Assembly (NCBI GenBank): GCA_000565345.1
Contig: AQOF01000062.1
Location: 1 to 50,162 of the forward strand
Direction: 5' to 3'
From: Salinivibrio costicola subsp. costicola ATCC 33508 = LMG 11651
GTDB lineage: Bacteria > Pseudomonadota > Gammaproteobacteria > Enterobacterales > Vibrionaceae
DNA: 50,162 nucleotides
The notes under the pieces: generated by a model
The model's input: only the letters and a program-made list of their open reading frames with translations
What the model was told of the DNA's origin: nothing
The model's database searches: none
Translations under genes and position numbers: made by a program
In this document: one piece after another, positions 27,839 through 38,991 of the stretch
Position numbering within the stretch: position 1 is the stretch's first letter
How the letters are laid out: the number at the start of each line of letters is the position of its first letter

Positions 27839-29027
27839 TCAGGCGGCACTCAAGTTAGGCATTTGCCGACGCCCTCTCAGATAAGCGATCCACATATATA
27901 CCGCCGTACTAAGCAAGCAACTGGCCAAGTACATCATCAACCTTGCTCACCAGAAAATGCTTGATGCGCCAATACTGGACCACTGACGGATCCAACACTG
28001 TACGCGAGTAGAAGCGCCTCAGTAGCCGCGACAATTTTCCACGGCGCCAGCGAGGCACACGCATAAGCAATCGCAATGGGATAAATGGCAAACACGGCGC
28101 CACCAAGCATCACGAGCCCGACGCCAAGCCACCCGTTGCTGTTAGCAAGTATAATGATGGCTACGGCAAGCAATCCCACCACACAGAAATAGAACATCAA
28201 CAGGACTCGATTCACTCTGGTCGAGATGGCACCTAATAACGGCTGAACGCCCATGCCGCCAACAATGACTAACGCCATCATTGCTCCAATCTGTTGATGA
28301 TCGTCAACACGTTCAGCAAGATAAAGGGGTAATAGACCATAGATCGCGCCTAAGGTGAGCCCCGACACAATGCAGGCGATATAGGCAGCTTTACGAATGG
28401 CTCTTAAGGTGCCTGAGCGTTCAATAGGCCCATCATCGCTTGCGACGGCTCACCATGGCGTATAAATAAGGGCACGATAATCGCCGCCGTGACCAAGCTA
28501 CCAATCAACCAATATGGCTGAGCACCTGTCACACCGACATAACCGACGCCCAGCTGACCCAAGGCATTACCACCATATAAAGCGGCCATATAAAAGCCTA
28601 AACGCTTAGCCCGTTGACGCTCTGAATCGGCGATCAATAACCATGATTCAATCGCGACAAACACCCCTGCGACCGCAATACCGGCCACAAATCGTGACAC
28701 TAACCATATCCCTCGCGCTTTGATCGTTGCCATCGCGGCAATAGACAGCAGCAGCACACTCATAAACAGCACTAATGCCTGTCGATGCCCCATCCGCGCG
28801 ACGATACGTGCACTCCACAAAGCACCAAACAATAATCCTGCATAAAAGGCACTCGCCAGCCAAGCGGCCAGTTCAGCCGGCATCCCAAGCGGCATTAACG
28901 CCAATGGAATCAAGCTCATCAAATAGCCACTCGCGACCGCAAATGCCGTTAAGCTCACTAATGGCACCCATGGAAACACAGACAGGGCCATGCCGCTGCC
29001 ATTTTGTGCAGAGGATAGATTATTCAT
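27839..29027 (-). CDS. MFS transporter, YcaD-like (frameshifted twice)
   Basis: About 396 residues when restored, with twelve membrane segments. The N-terminal half (29027-28404) carries ARIVARMGHRQALVLF and ends at MMGLLNAQAP. Restoring one C in CCC at 28429-28431 gives MMGPIERSGTLRAIRKAAYIACIVSGL and joins the middle section. A second loss at 27939-27940 (AA should be AAA) joins GEQG to LMMYLASCLLSTAVYMWIAYLRG and gives a natural end NLSAA at 27839. The family resembles YcaD-type sugar/drug exporters; the substrate is unknown. Confidence 0.82.
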
Positions 29028-29176
29028 GACTGTTCGTTCAATTCTCAGATAAGTGGCACGGACGGCCGGGGCCGCTAATATGTGCCATTACTTGAGATAA
29101 ATACAGCGAACGTTTTTATTGGTCTCAATAAGAAAATTTAATGGATAGAATCCATAAATCCCCAAGCACTGTGCCA

Positions 29177-29842
29177 TCAACGCTCTGGCGACAAATACTC
29201 TCTGTCATAAAAGGTGCGTAACCAATGGGGGCGATACACCGCCATCACCGTCACCGCCATGCCGTTAAGCAGCGCCTCGGGGAACCACATCAATAGTGCA
29301 ATTTGCAGGTAGTTATGCACAATCTCATGCCAGCTATGACGATCGGCAGCCCAATACCAGAGCGAGGTCACCGATAGCTGAAACACAATGGTCAGCGCCG
29401 CACCGATAAACGCCGCAATAAAAATATAGATAAAAAGGTGGCGGGTTAAATACTGGTAGCTCAGTGCGAAAATCGCATAACTGAACACAATAGGCAGTAT
29501 CGCCGTGGTAAGCGCCGTCATCCCCATATCTGCGACGGGGACAAAACCAAAAAGCCCCATCAGTGCCAACGGCACGGTGGTAATCCAAATGGCAATGCGC
29601 CAACCATGGCATAAGGCTAACGTGGTCACACCCAGAAAGTGGATATCGAGCCCCTCTTTGATCCCCGCCTGCAACGCCCAAAGCGCAAACAGCACCACCG
29701 CCGATGAAAACGCTAAATGCTGATAACCCACTTCCTGGCGCAGTTTAGGAAAAAACTCACGTGGATAGGTTCCATATAATACCCCTGCCCAGCCTAACCA
29801 ACCTATCCATTGCCAACCACTGACATCAGCCCACTCAAACAT
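29177..29842 (-). CDS. CbiM-like (COG3235) integral membrane protein
   Basis: 221 residues, about seven membrane segments. HFLGVTTLALCHGWRIAIW and a late WFPEALLNGMAVTV segment match the energy-coupling-factor permease/CbiM superfamily, whose core subunits import cobalt or nickel. No CbiQ or CbiO partner is encoded nearby, so it is an orphan. No cobalamin riboswitch was recognisable upstream. Function as a metal permease is inferred from the superfamily only. Confidence 0.72.
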   Translation of the reverse strand: MFEWADVSGWQWIGWLGWAGVLYGTYPREFFPKLRQEVGYQHLAFSSAVVLFALWALQAGIKEGLDIHFLGVTTLALCHGWRIAIWITTVPLALMGLFGFVPVADMGMTALTTAILPIVFSYAIFALSYQYLTRHLFIYIFIAAFIGAALTIVFQLSVTSLWYWAADRHSWHEIVHNYLQIALLMWFPEALLNGMAVTVMAVYRPHWLRTFYDREYLSPER

Positions 29843-30013
29843 AACGTCCCCTTCATGAACGATCTTTTACCCAATCCCTTATGCGGGTGAAAAACGTGCT
29901 ACGGACATAGCTCAGATCAAGATTTCAGCGATAAAGAGCTGCTAATCTCTGTCCATACCCTCATCGTTTGATGAACGACTATTGTAACTTCGAGAGTTAA
30001 GAGGCCAACCGCA

Positions 30014-30514
30014 ATGGATATGACCCCTGCACAACGTTTAATTTTATCTAACCAGTACCAGTTAATGTGCCACCTCGATCCCTCTAATGGCGAAAAGTAC
30101 CGTCGCCTACAAACCATCATTGAGCGCGGCTACGCGTTGCAAATGGCCGAGGTGATCAGCCAGTTTGAAGCACTGTGCGAAACCCAATGCCGCGAAGTGA
30201 TTGATATCATGGAAATGCACCATGCGATGCAGGCCTCTTATCACCTCCTTGACGATACCAACCAAGCGGCATTATCGCCACGTCGCGTGCAGTTCTGGGG
30301 CTTTGACGCAGCAACCGAAGGGGCTTTGGTGCATTATGTGCGTTTTTTAGTCGATACGGAGGGGCTCTATCCGCAGTTTGATCAAGGGGAGCACTGCTTT
30401 AACAGTCAAATGCCAATGCGTGACAAATACCGTCGGATGCTCGACGTTTGGCGTCAGTGCCCGCGTCAATTTCACTTAAGCCTAACCGAGATCGAAAAGA
30501 TCCTCGCCGCCTAG
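30014..30514 (+). CDS. yfbU: YfbU family protein
   Basis: 166 residues, full length for YfbU, a conserved cytosolic, mostly helical gammaproteobacterial protein of unclear function. Recognised by [18 protein letters not shown] and LHYVRFL-type segments. As in enterobacteria it lies near yfbV-ackA-pta. It ends at a good terminator at 30538-30561. Confidence 0.9.
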   Translation: MDMTPAQRLILSNQYQLMCHLDPSNGEKYRRLQTIIERGYALQMAEVISQFEALCETQCREVIDIMEMHHAMQASYHLLDDTNQAALSPRRVQFWGFDAATEGALVHYVRFLVDTEGLYPQFDQGEHCFNSQMPMRDKYRRMLDVWRQCPRQFHLSLTEIEKILAA

Positions 30515-30537
30515 TGAAAGGGAAAAGGTAACAATGC

Positions 30538-30561
30538 AGCCGTCCTTGTGGGCGGCTTTTT
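30538..30561 (+). terminator. terminator after yfbU
   Basis: Eight-pair stem agccgtcc / gggcggct with loop ttgt, followed by tttt. Confidence 0.85.
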
Positions 30562-30642
30562 GATTTCTCACGGCGCAAACTTGTCGAACGTCACACAAGC
30601 CCGTACCCTTAAGCGCATCAAAGACAAGACACAGACTCTGCC

Positions 30643-31483
30643 ATGATTTATCGATGCCCGCTATGCCAACAGCCCCTGCAAGCCAAGCCACGTGGTGCTT
30701 ATTGCGCTGCCAATCATCAATTTGATCGCGCCAAAGAGGCTACCTCAACCTATTACCGGTGCAATTTAAACGCTCCAAAGATCCGGGCGATAACAAAGCC
30801 ATGACTCAAGCCCGCCGCGCATTTTTAAACGCTGGCCATTATGCGCCCATGCGCCAAGCGATGATTGATGCCCTCACCCAGGCACTGAATGGCGAGCACC
30901 AGACGATCTTGGATGTGGGCTGTGGTGAAGGTATTACACCCACGCCATCGCCGATCAGACAGCCGCACAACAGTGGTCTATTTATGGGCTGGATATCGCC
31001 AAAATCGCCGTGCGCTATGCTGCGAAATGGTATCCACAATGTCAGTTTTCGGTCGCCTCATCACAACGCTTGCCGTTTGCCGACAACAGCCTTGACGGTG
31101 TGGTGCGTATTTATGCGCCCTGCAATGGCGACGAGCTTGATCGTGTTATCAAGCCCGGTGGCGTTGTTGTCACCGTCACCCCAGGTCCACGTCATCTATT
31201 TCAGCTTAAGGCGGGTATCTATGATGAGGTCCGGTTACACGAAACGCCAGCAGAGGCCCTGCCCGGTTTCCAGCTTGAAAGTGAGCGCTCACTGCATTAC
31301 CCGATGACATTAACAGGCGAGCAAGCTCTCACCCTGCTGCAGATGACACCGCTTGCCTGGCGCGCCTCCGATGAATGGCGTGAAACGTTAGCCAATGCCA
31401 ACGGCTTTCACTGTGAAGCCGACTTTACCTTGCGTGTGTATCGTCATCACACAGAGATTGACTCGGCCAAAGGAGAAGCGTGA
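30643..31483 (+). CDS. rlmA: 23S rRNA (guanine-N1)-methyltransferase RlmA (frameshifted twice)
   Basis: About 280 residues when restored. It starts [12 protein letters not shown] with a zinc-finger CPLC...C...H pattern at residues 5-29, typical of RlmA, which methylates G745 of 23S rRNA. One G is apparently missing at 30738-30739, restoring [22 protein letters not shown]. One T is missing at 30932, restoring the SAM motif [16 protein letters not shown]. The remainder from about 31010 is continuous. Its stop overlaps the next gene's start (tgATG), so the two are cotranscribed. Confidence 0.88.
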
Positions 31484-32495
31484 TGCACACTTGCTCACCA
31501 TGGACAAAAAAGGGCGTGATTGACCGCTTTTTGCAACTGCGCTTTTTGCCACTGCGTGCCACTCAGTGGCTATTGGCGGCCAGCTTAGTACTAAGCCCCG
31601 TCAGTGTCGCAGCGGCATCGCAACCGACATCGGCGTCTATTAATACCTTATTTGACTATCAAGTGACCACCGCCCAAGGGCAGTCACTTAGCTTGACTCA
31701 AGTGGCTGACAACGTCGAAAAAGCGGATATTGTTCTGATCGGTGAATGGCACAGCCATCCTGGGGTGCACCGTTTTCAAACCGAGTTGCTCAACCAACTT
31801 GCCTCACGTCATTCTGTCGCGCTTTCCATGGAGCAATTCAGCCGTGATGCCCAGCCAGTGGTGAATCAATACCTTGCCGGCGACATTGGCGAAGACACGC
31901 TTAAGCGTCGAGCCAATACATGGGACAACTACAATGGCAGCTATCGCCCGTTGATCGAGCTAGCTAAACAGCGTCAATTTGACGTGATTGCCGCTAACGC
32001 CCCTAAACGCATGGTTAGCTGTATTGGTCGACAAGGTTTGGCTTACTTAGATAAATTGCCGGACCAGCAGCGTCAGTGGTTTGCCGCGACGATTGATACC
32101 CAAGACTCACCTTATAAACGTCAGTTTAAAGCCAATATGCATCATGCACTCCCACCCAAACCGACGATCAATTTGCCGCGCAACTCGCCTGGGATGCCAC
32201 CATGGCAGAAAGCATGGTCGATTATCACGCCCGTCACCCAGATACCCAAATGGTCCACATCGCGGGCCGCTTTCATATTGCCGAAGGCTTAGGAACAGCC
32301 GCACAATTAAAAGCGCGAAATCCCGACCTGACCATTGCACTGATCACCGCGGTGAGTGATCAAGCAAAGCTTGCCGACAACGCCAAGGATCTTCGCTTAA
32401 AGGTCATGCCTTTGCCCCAGCGCTGGCAGTCGATGGATGAAATGCGCGAAGCAGTCAGCCAAATGAAAGGGCAAGGCGCGCCGCAGTGTCGTTAA
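31483..32495 (+). CDS. ChaN-family haem/iron-associated protein (frameshifted)
   Basis: About 337 residues when restored. An N-terminal membrane/signal segment (RATQWLLAASLVLSPVSVAAA, no lipobox Cys) leads into the Cofac_haem_bdg (ChaN) domain with IVLIGEWHSHPGVH and MEQFSRDAQPV. The frame breaks near 32147, where restoring a base gives TPTQTDDQFAAQLAWDATMAESMVDYH and the C-terminal VHIAGRFHIAEGLG. ChaN proteins bind haem at the cell envelope and are linked to iron acquisition. Start at 31483, with aggag at 31471-31475, overlapping the rlmA stop. Confidence 0.82.
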
Positions 32496-32523
32496 GCCAC
32501 GCATCCATCACCGACCAATAAAA

Positions 32524-32545
32524 ACGCCGACCCTGAGGTCGGCGT
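32524..32545. terminator. bidirectional terminator between chaN-like gene and yfbV
   Basis: Nine-pair stem acgccgacc / ggtcggcgt with loop ctga, preceded by A-rich and followed by T/G-rich sequence. It lies between the convergent stops at 32495 and 32580. Confidence 0.85.
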
Positions 32546-32579
32546 GTGTTGCCTGGGTGAGCGGCGCATTTCGGTTAGG

Positions 32580-33029
32580 TTAAAACCAACGCTCTAATGC
32601 TGCGCGATCCACTTTGAACGCCCGGCTCAATGCTTGCGCTAGCTCTTTGTATCGCGGTTGGCTTTTTATCGGCTGCATCGCGTGCCCCTCACTGGTGATC
32701 TTTTGATGCAGTTCGCGATACCACCCCGCCAAAGCCGGCGGCAGCGGCGTATCACGGCGGCGTCCCAGCCACCACAGCCCTTGGAGCGGCAAGCTCAGCG
32801 CAAATAGCGCCACAATCACCGCTTGCGGCATGCCTTGTACATTGTTTGCTGCCATTTGAAGCAACACACTGATTGCGGCAATAGCAGGCATGATCTTGAT
32901 CGCGAACCGCGTTATGGTGATCACACGATTTTCAGGAAAAACCGGCGCTAATTCCTTTTTCATCGGCCATTCTTGCATGTATTTCTGACCGTCTTGCAGG
33001 CAGCGCCAGATTGATTTGTTCGTTGTCAT
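32580..33029 (-). CDS. yfbV: YfbV (DUF412) membrane protein
   Basis: 149 residues with two membrane segments (about 44-60 and 68-85). It has the DUF412 signature ([30 protein letters not shown]). It is conserved upstream of, and divergent from, ackA in enterobacteria and vibrios. In E. coli YfbV affects chromosome Ter-macrodomain organisation; whether that holds here is unknown. Confidence 0.92.
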   Translation of the reverse strand: MTTNKSIWRCLQDGQKYMQEWPMKKELAPVFPENRVITITRFAIKIMPAIAAISVLLQMAANNVQGMPQAVIVALFALSLPLQGLWWLGRRRDTPLPPALAGWYRELHQKITSEGHAMQPIKSQPRYKELAQALSRAFKVDRAALERWF

Positions 33030-33386
33030 ACCTACCTCACTTGTTCAGTGTGACTGAAAGGGGCTGTCACTCAACTTTTACAATAAAAACTAAACAAATT
33101 GTTTAAAAACTTTAAAATTTAACCCATATCGCTCAAAAAATTTTTGTTATCTGGATCAAGTCCCGCTATCCTTAGCGCACTTTTATCATTGTTGCTCGGA
33201 TTCGATTGTCTCGCAACCCAATCCGGTTGTACTCAATGGAGCGTTCACTTATCCAGGACGGATAACGATAATTCTTTCCCCGCGACAAGGCATGAGATAA
33301 TTCTTTTTTGAAAAGGTAGTGTCTCAATTTGTCCACTATCCTTTTTATTCCATACACTCTGTCTCACGAAACATAGGTAGTCATAC
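33030..33386. other. divergent control region yfbV / ackA
   Basis: About 360 bases, AT-rich near yfbV, without a credible gene. It contains the ackA-pta promoter region and a possible FNR site at 33146-33159. Confidence 0.55.
33146..33159. promoter_or_regulatory. possible FNR site upstream of ackA
   Basis: gttatctggatcaa matches TTGAT-N4-ATCAA at 8 of 10 defined bases, with a perfect right half. It lies 227 bases upstream of the ackA start. ackA-pta is anaerobically induced by FNR/ArcA in relatives, which makes the site plausible. Confidence 0.35.
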
Positions 33387-34583
33387 ATGTCAAAGCTGGT
33401 TCTCGTACTCAATTGCGGAAGCTCCTCTTTGAAGTTCTCCATTGTCGACGCACAATCAGGCGATGAGCATCTTACCGGTCTTGCCGAATGCCTTAACCTT
33501 CCAGAAGCCCGCATTAAGTGGAAAATGGACGGTAAGCATGAAGCCCAACTGGGCAACGGCGCCGCGCACACTGAAGCCCTCACCTTCATTGTAGACACAA
33601 TTCTGGCCTCGAAGCCTGAACTGGCCGAGAACTTGGGTGCTATCGGTCACCGCGTTGTTCATGGCGGTGAGCATTTTACCCAGTCAGCATTGATTACGGA
33701 CGAGGTGCTCAAAGGGATCCACGATGCAGCGAGCTTCGCGCCATTGCACAACCCAGCACACATCGTTGGCATTGAGGCGGCGAAAAAAGCCTTCCCTGCG
33801 CTGAAAAATGTCGCTGCTTTCGATACCGCGTATCACCAAACCATGCCAGAAGAAGCTTATCTGTATGCGCTGCCTTATAATCTTTATAAAGAGCACGGCA
33901 TTCGTCGCTACGGCATGCATGGTACCTCTCATTTCTTTATCGCCAACGCGGCCGCTGAGCAACTTGGCAAGCCTGTCGACGAAGTGAACATCATCAACTG
34001 CCACCTTGGTAACGGTGCGTCAGTATGTGCGATTAAAAACGGCAAATCGGTCGATACTTCAATGGGCATGACCCCATTGGAAGGCTTGGTTATGGGCACC
34101 CGCTCTGGTGACCTAGACCCAGCGATTATCTTCCACCTGCACGATGCACTCGGTTATAGCGTTGAGCAAATCAACACCATGCTTACCAAAGAGTCTGGCC
34201 TGCAAGGCTTGACCGAAGTGACCTCTGACTGCCGCTTTGTTGAAGATAACTACGGCGAGAAAGAAGAAGCAACACGTGCAATGAACGTGTTCTGCCACCG
34301 TCTTGCCAAGTACGTAGCCAGCTACACCGCGACCCTCGACGGCCGCCTAGACGCAATTGTCTTCACCGGCGGCATCGGTGAGAACTCAGGCCCAATCCGC
34401 GAATTGGTACTCGAGCGCCTAGCTCTGCTGGGTGTTGAGGTCGACAAAGAGCGCAACCTGAAAGCCCGCTTTGGCGGCGAAGGCGTGATCACTACCGACG
34501 CAAGCCGCGTGCCTGCGATGGTGATTTCAACCAACGAAGAGTTGGTGATTGCGCAAGACACTGCGCGCCTAACTGGCCTGTAA
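33387..34583 (+). CDS. ackA: acetate kinase
   Basis: 398 residues, normal length. It interconverts acetyl phosphate and ADP with acetate and ATP. ASKHA-fold landmarks are [13 protein letters not shown] at the N terminus, [19 protein letters not shown] with the catalytic His, and [11 protein letters not shown] for nucleotide binding. It is followed by pta after two intercistronic hairpins. Intact, in contrast to its neighbour. Confidence 0.97.
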   Translation: MSKLVLVLNCGSSSLKFSIVDAQSGDEHLTGLAECLNLPEARIKWKMDGKHEAQLGNGAAHTEALTFIVDTILASKPELAENLGAIGHRVVHGGEHFTQSALITDEVLKGIHDAASFAPLHNPAHIVGIEAAKKAFPALKNVAAFDTAYHQTMPEEAYLYALPYNLYKEHGIRRYGMHGTSHFFIANAAAEQLGKPVDEVNIINCHLGNGASVCAIKNGKSVDTSMGMTPLEGLVMGTRSGDLDPAIIFHLHDALGYSVEQINTMLTKESGLQGLTEVTSDCRFVEDNYGEKEEATRAMNVFCHRLAKYVASYTATLDGRLDAIVFTGGIGENSGPIRELVLERLALLGVEVDKERNLKARFGGEGVITTDASRVPAMVISTNEELVIAQDTARLTGL

Positions 34584-34593
34584 GACCATTTCC

Positions 34594-34620
34594 AACGGCT
34601 GATTCCACTCAGCCGTTTTT
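34594..34620 (+). terminator. intercistronic terminator/attenuator ackA-pta
   Basis: Nine-pair stem aacggctga / tcagccgtt with a six-base loop and five T. A second stem, cgtgccgg / ccggcacg (34626-34646), follows directly. The first has terminator form, so part of the transcripts probably end before pta. Confidence 0.75.
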
Positions 34621-34673
34621 GTATTCGTGCCGGACCATCCGGCACGCCAACCAGATAGTAAGAGGAAGTCAAC

Positions 34674-36834
34674 GTGTCCCGTACTATTATGCTAATTCCA
34701 ATCGGCTCCGGCGTCGGCCTGACAAGTGTCAGCCTTGGCGTCATGCGAGCGATGGAGCGTAAAGGCGTCCGCGTCTCATTTTTTAAACCGATTGCTCAGC
34801 CACATCACGGTAGCGACACTGACGTCACCGATCTGACGACGGAAATCATTCACGCTAACAGTGATATGAAAGTCGCCGAATCGATGTCAATGAACCAAGC
34901 CGAAAACCTGCTGCGCTCGGATCAAGAAGATGTGCTGCTCGAAGAAGTGCTCGCGCGCTTTACTCGTGCCACTGAAAACGCAGAAGTTGCGCTCGTCGAA
35001 GGCTTGGTCACCACACGTAACCACCCCTTCGCGAACCAGATCAACTACGAGATCGCGAAAACACTGGATGCAGAAATCGTGTTTGTGACCACCCCAGGCA
35101 CTGACAACCCTGCCCAGCTTAAAGAGCGTATAGAGTTTGCCTGCACCAACTTTGGTGGCAGCAAAAACGGCAACATTTCAGGTGTGATCATCAACAAGCT
35201 TAACGCGCCTGTTGATGATGCAGGTCGCACGCGCCCTGACCTGTCAGAAATCTTTGACGAAGCGGACGGCGCACGTCCAACTAACGTTGAAGTGATGCAG
35301 ATTTTCAACTCCAGCCCAATCCGTGTACTGGGTTGTGTACCATGGAAAATCGACCTGATCGCCACTCGTGCTAGCGATATGGCCAAGCACTTGAACGCCA
35401 CCATTATCAACGAAGGCGAAATTCACTCACGTCGCATCAAGAGCATTACCTTCTGTGCGCGTTCAATCCCTAATATGGTTGAACACTTCCGCCCAGGCTC
35501 CTTGCTCGTGACTTCGGCTGACCGCCCTGACGTGATCGTCGCCGCGTGTCTAGCTGCGATGAACGGCGTAGAAATCGGTGCCTTGTTGCTGACAGGTGGT
35601 TATGCCATCCCTGATCAATTAAAAGCCTGTGTGACCGCGCGTTTGAAACCGGCCTTCCGGTATTTACCACTGCAGGTAACACCTGGCAGACGTCGCTCAA
35701 TCTGCAAAGCTTTAGCCTTGAAGTGCCGGCTGACGATAAAGCCCGTGTTGAGTTTGTGAACGACCACGTTGCTGGCCACATTGATGGCAACTGGATTGAA
35801 TCACTCAGCTCAGGTCAAACCGCGAACGTCGCCTCAGTCCACCCGCATTCCGTTATCAGCTGACCGAGTTTGCACGTCGAGCCGCTAAGCGCATTGTGCT
35901 ACCCGAAGGTGACGAGCCACGCACCATCAAGGCTGCCGCTATCTGTGCCGAGCGTAAAATTGCCGAGTGTGTGCTTTTGGGTAACCCAGAAGAAATCAAA
36001 CGCGTTGCAGAGCAACAAGGCGTGACCTTGGGCGCTGGCGTAGAAATTATCGATCCGGTAAAAGCACGCGATAAATACGTGGCACGCTTGGTCGAGCTGC
36101 GTAAGAGCAAAGGTATTACCGAGGTCATTGCCCAAGAGCACCTCGAAGATACCGTGGTACTGGGTACCATGATGCTAGAAGCGAACGAAGTGGATGGCCT
36201 GGTATCGGGCGCGGTTCACACCACCGCTAACACCATCCGTCCACCGCTGCAAATCATCAAAACCGCACCGAACGCTTCTTTGGTCTCATCAGTATTCTTT
36301 ATGCTGCTGCCTGAGCAAGTGCTGGTATACGGTGACTGTGCGATTAACCCGGATCCAAATGCTGAACAACTGGCTGAAATCGCGATCCAATCTGCCGATT
36401 CTGCCGCGGCATTCGGTATTGAACCGCGCGTAGCGATGATCTCTTACTCGACCGGTAGCTCAGGCAAAGGGGCAGACGTGGATAAAGTCCGCGAAGCCAC
36501 CCGTCTTGCCCAAGAGAAGCGTCCTGATCTGATCATCGATGGCCCACTGCAGTACGACGCCGCTATCATGGAAAATGTCGCGAAATCAAAAGCGCCAGAT
36601 TCGCCTGTTGCCGGTAAAGCCACCGTGTTCGTCTTCCCAGACTTGAACACAGGTAATACCACATACAAAGCGGTACAGCGTTCTGCCGAGTTGGTCTCTA
36701 TCGGTCCAATGCTACAAGGCATGCGTAAGCCAGTGAACGATCTGTCACGTGGCGCCTTGGTTGACGATATTGTCTATACCGTGGCACTGACAGCGATTCA
36801 GGCTAAGCAAGCAGAAGACAACGGCCAAGCGTAA
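34674..36834 (+). CDS. pta: phosphate acetyltransferase (frameshifted twice)
   Basis: About 720 residues when restored (E. coli 714): P-loop-like N-terminal domain ([16 protein letters not shown]), DRTGG-type middle domain and C-terminal PTA catalytic domain ([43 protein letters not shown]). One A is missing in AAA at 35646-35648, restoring [19 protein letters not shown] second base is missing near 35846, restoring [17 protein letters not shown]. The start is GTG with agagga upstream. With AckA it makes acetate and ATP from acetyl-CoA. Confidence 0.95.
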
Positions 36835-36855
36835 GCCTCGCCTCGTCTTTGATTC

Positions 36856-36886
36856 AAAAGCCAGCATTCGTTGCTGGCTTTTTTTT
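36856..36886 (+). terminator. terminator after pta
   Basis: Nine-pair stem aagccagca / tgctggctt with a five-base loop and eight T. Confidence 0.93.
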
Positions 36887-36958
36887 GCGTTTAACTTCAC
36901 AACGTGACGCCCCAAAGCGATCTAGCATAGCCTTTCCATCCTTGTTTTGGAGTCGATG

Positions 36959-38089
36959 ATGGCGATTGATTTTGATCCCCTGGCGTTTAGGCATGCCCTG
37001 CACCAATACCCTGAACTGTCGAATCACGAAGCGCAAAGTGCGCGCACCATTGCCGTCCAACTACGCGACTTTGGTCTCACCCCCCATACCGACGTGGGCG
37101 GTCATGGTATTGTGGTAGACATTGCAGGTCGCGAGCCAGGGCCAACCACCTTGTTACGCGCCGATTTTGATGCGTTACCCATTCACGAACACACCCAACT
37201 TGATTATGCATCCTGTCACGATGGCATCATGCATGCCTGCGGTCACGATGGCCATGCTGCCGCCTTGCTTGCCGTCGCTGCCGAGCTATGCCAAACACCC
37301 CCTAAACAGGGGACTGTCATTCTCGCTTTTCAGCCTGCTGAAGAAACCGGCGAAGGTGCGGCACGTCTGTGTGCCGATCCGCTTTTAGTAACCCGCCACA
37401 TCGACAATGTTTATGCCTTTCATAATCTGCCAGGCTTTGCCCAACATCAGATAGTGGTGCGCCCAAGCACCTTTGCCTGCGCCTCAACCGGTGTTGCGAT
37501 TCGGTTGTACGGCAAAACTTCCCATGCCGCTTACCCAGAGCGCGGGGTCAGCCCGGCAAACGCCATGAGTGACGTGATGCGTATGCTTACACAACTTCCT
37601 GACGCTTATCCTTCCACGTTCAGCTTAGTGACGCTAGTTCACGCCCAACTTGGCGACCCCGCGTTTGGCGTTGCACCCGGCGAGGCCACCGTGATGGCGA
37701 CTCTACGCAGCGACGACAACGCCACGTTTCATGCCATGCAAACCCGGTTAGTCGATCACGTAAACGCCATCGCCGACCGAGCAAAATTAACCGTGGATCT
37801 CAGTTGGCACGAGCCGTTTATTGCCGCCGAAAACAGCACAGCGCATAACCAAGTCGTGGTCAACGCGGTGCAATCGCTGGGGTTAGAGGTTCACTGGCTT
37901 AAGGAGCCCATGCGTTGGTCAGAAGATGTCGCCGAATTTCTTGCCCGCTGGCCCGGCGCATTATTTGGCATTGGCAGCGGCGAGCATCACCCACAGTTGC
38001 ACAACCCTGACTATGACTTTCCGGATGCGATTTTAGCGACCGCCAAAGCACTATTTTGCAGAGTGATTACACACCATCACGGTCGTTAA
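36959..38089 (+). CDS. M20D family amidohydrolase
   Basis: About 376 residues. A zinc-dependent amidohydrolase of the hippuricase / N-acyl-amino-acid hydrolase group. Metal-site segments are HACGHDGHAAALL, AEETGEGA and late HNPDYDFP. A dimerisation domain lies in the middle (GKTSHAAYPERGVSPANA). Start at 36959, with ggag at 36949-36952; ATG 36956 is the alternative. The substrate is unknown. It converges with the LysE-type exporter gene and ends one base before that gene's stop. Confidence 0.88.
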   Translation: MAIDFDPLAFRHALHQYPELSNHEAQSARTIAVQLRDFGLTPHTDVGGHGIVVDIAGREPGPTTLLRADFDALPIHEHTQLDYASCHDGIMHACGHDGHAAALLAVAAELCQTPPKQGTVILAFQPAEETGEGAARLCADPLLVTRHIDNVYAFHNLPGFAQHQIVVRPSTFACASTGVAIRLYGKTSHAAYPERGVSPANAMSDVMRMLTQLPDAYPSTFSLVTLVHAQLGDPAFGVAPGEATVMATLRSDDNATFHAMQTRLVDHVNAIADRAKLTVDLSWHEPFIAAENSTAHNQVVVNAVQSLGLEVHWLKEPMRWSEDVAEFLARWPGALFGIGSGEHHPQLHNPDYDFPDAILATAKALFCRVITHHHGR

Positions 38090-38728
38090 TTACCCCAACG
38101 CCAGCCAAAAGCCGACGCCGATCATCAAGGTGCCGGCGATTCGGTTCAGCAATTGCACATTACCCTTTTGCTGCAAAAACTGACGTAAGGTGCGCCCACC
38201 GCTGGCATACAACATTAAACAACTGAATTCCGTGCAAAGAATGATCAACACCAGCACGCTCAGCTGGCTGGGCAATGAGATCGCAGGGTTAATAAACGGC
38301 GGCAACAGTGAGATCATAAATGCCCAGCCTTTCGGGTTGGCTATCGCAGTGACAAAACCTTGTGCCGCCAACGATAACGCAGAGATATCATTCGGCGCCG
38401 ACGCCTCTTCCTTTGGAATTGCCATTTTGCCACGCGATCGCCACATTTGTACGCCGAGATACGCCAGATACGCGCCCCCCACATACTTAAACACCTGAAA
38501 CACGCTAGGATAGTTCAGCATCACGGCCGCCACCCCTACCACTGACGCAATCGCCACAAGGCCGACGCCAATGAGCTCGCCCCACATCATATGTAGGCTA
38601 CGCTTAACTCCGATAGTCATCCCCAGGGTCATGGATAGTGTCATACACATTCCCGGTGTGATTGACACAAAAAAGAAGGTGGGAATAAATAGCGTCAACA
38701 TCGTGGTATCAATCAAGGCAGTTGGCAT
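38090..38728 (-). CDS. LysE/RhtB family amino-acid exporter
   Basis: 212 residues, six membrane segments, with the RhtB/LysE N terminus FVSITPGMCMTLSMTLGMTIGVKRS and the NPKGWAFMISLLPPFI motif after the middle loop. It exports amino acids such as homoserine, threonine or others in this family; specificity is not readable. It is the only minus-strand gene between pta and metQ and converges tightly with the amidohydrolase gene. Confidence 0.9.
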   Translation of the reverse strand: MPTALIDTTMLTLFIPTFFFVSITPGMCMTLSMTLGMTIGVKRSLHMMWGELIGVGLVAIASVVGVAAVMLNYPSVFQVFKYVGGAYLAYLGVQMWRSRGKMAIPKEEASAPNDISALSLAAQGFVTAIANPKGWAFMISLLPPFINPAISLPSQLSVLVLIILCTEFSCLMLYASGGRTLRQFLQQKGNVQLLNRIAGTLMIGVGFWLALG

Positions 38729-38855
38729 ATCACTTAATCAGAACAAAGAGTTAGAAAGGCTATTAGTGAACACGCTTTAGTCGATGAGATCAAGCACGCT
38801 TGAGATCTCGTTGACTGTTTTATTTATAACCAACTGATTAGCCTTATTGCCATTT

Positions 38856-38871
38856 AGACGTCCAGAAGTAA
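38856..38871. promoter_or_regulatory. candidate MetJ operator upstream of metNIQ
   Basis: agacgtcc (7 of 8 to the met box AGACGTCT) followed directly by agaagtaa (5 of 8), giving two adjacent boxes 121 bases before metN. Repression by MetJ with S-adenosylmethionine is known for metNIQ in relatives. Confidence 0.5.
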
Positions 38872-38991
38872 AAATATCCATTGACTTCATTTTACCTAAC
38901 TCATAGCATCAATAACCAGAACGACAGCAAGAGCGCGGGATAGACCGCTGAGTCAGTCGGCTGTGATCAAATTTATCGCCAAGGACATGTG

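Noticed and set aside
29843-30013. Possible cobalamin riboswitch upstream of the CbiM-like gene
   Set aside because: I could not find the conserved B12-box core or a matching fold in the leader.
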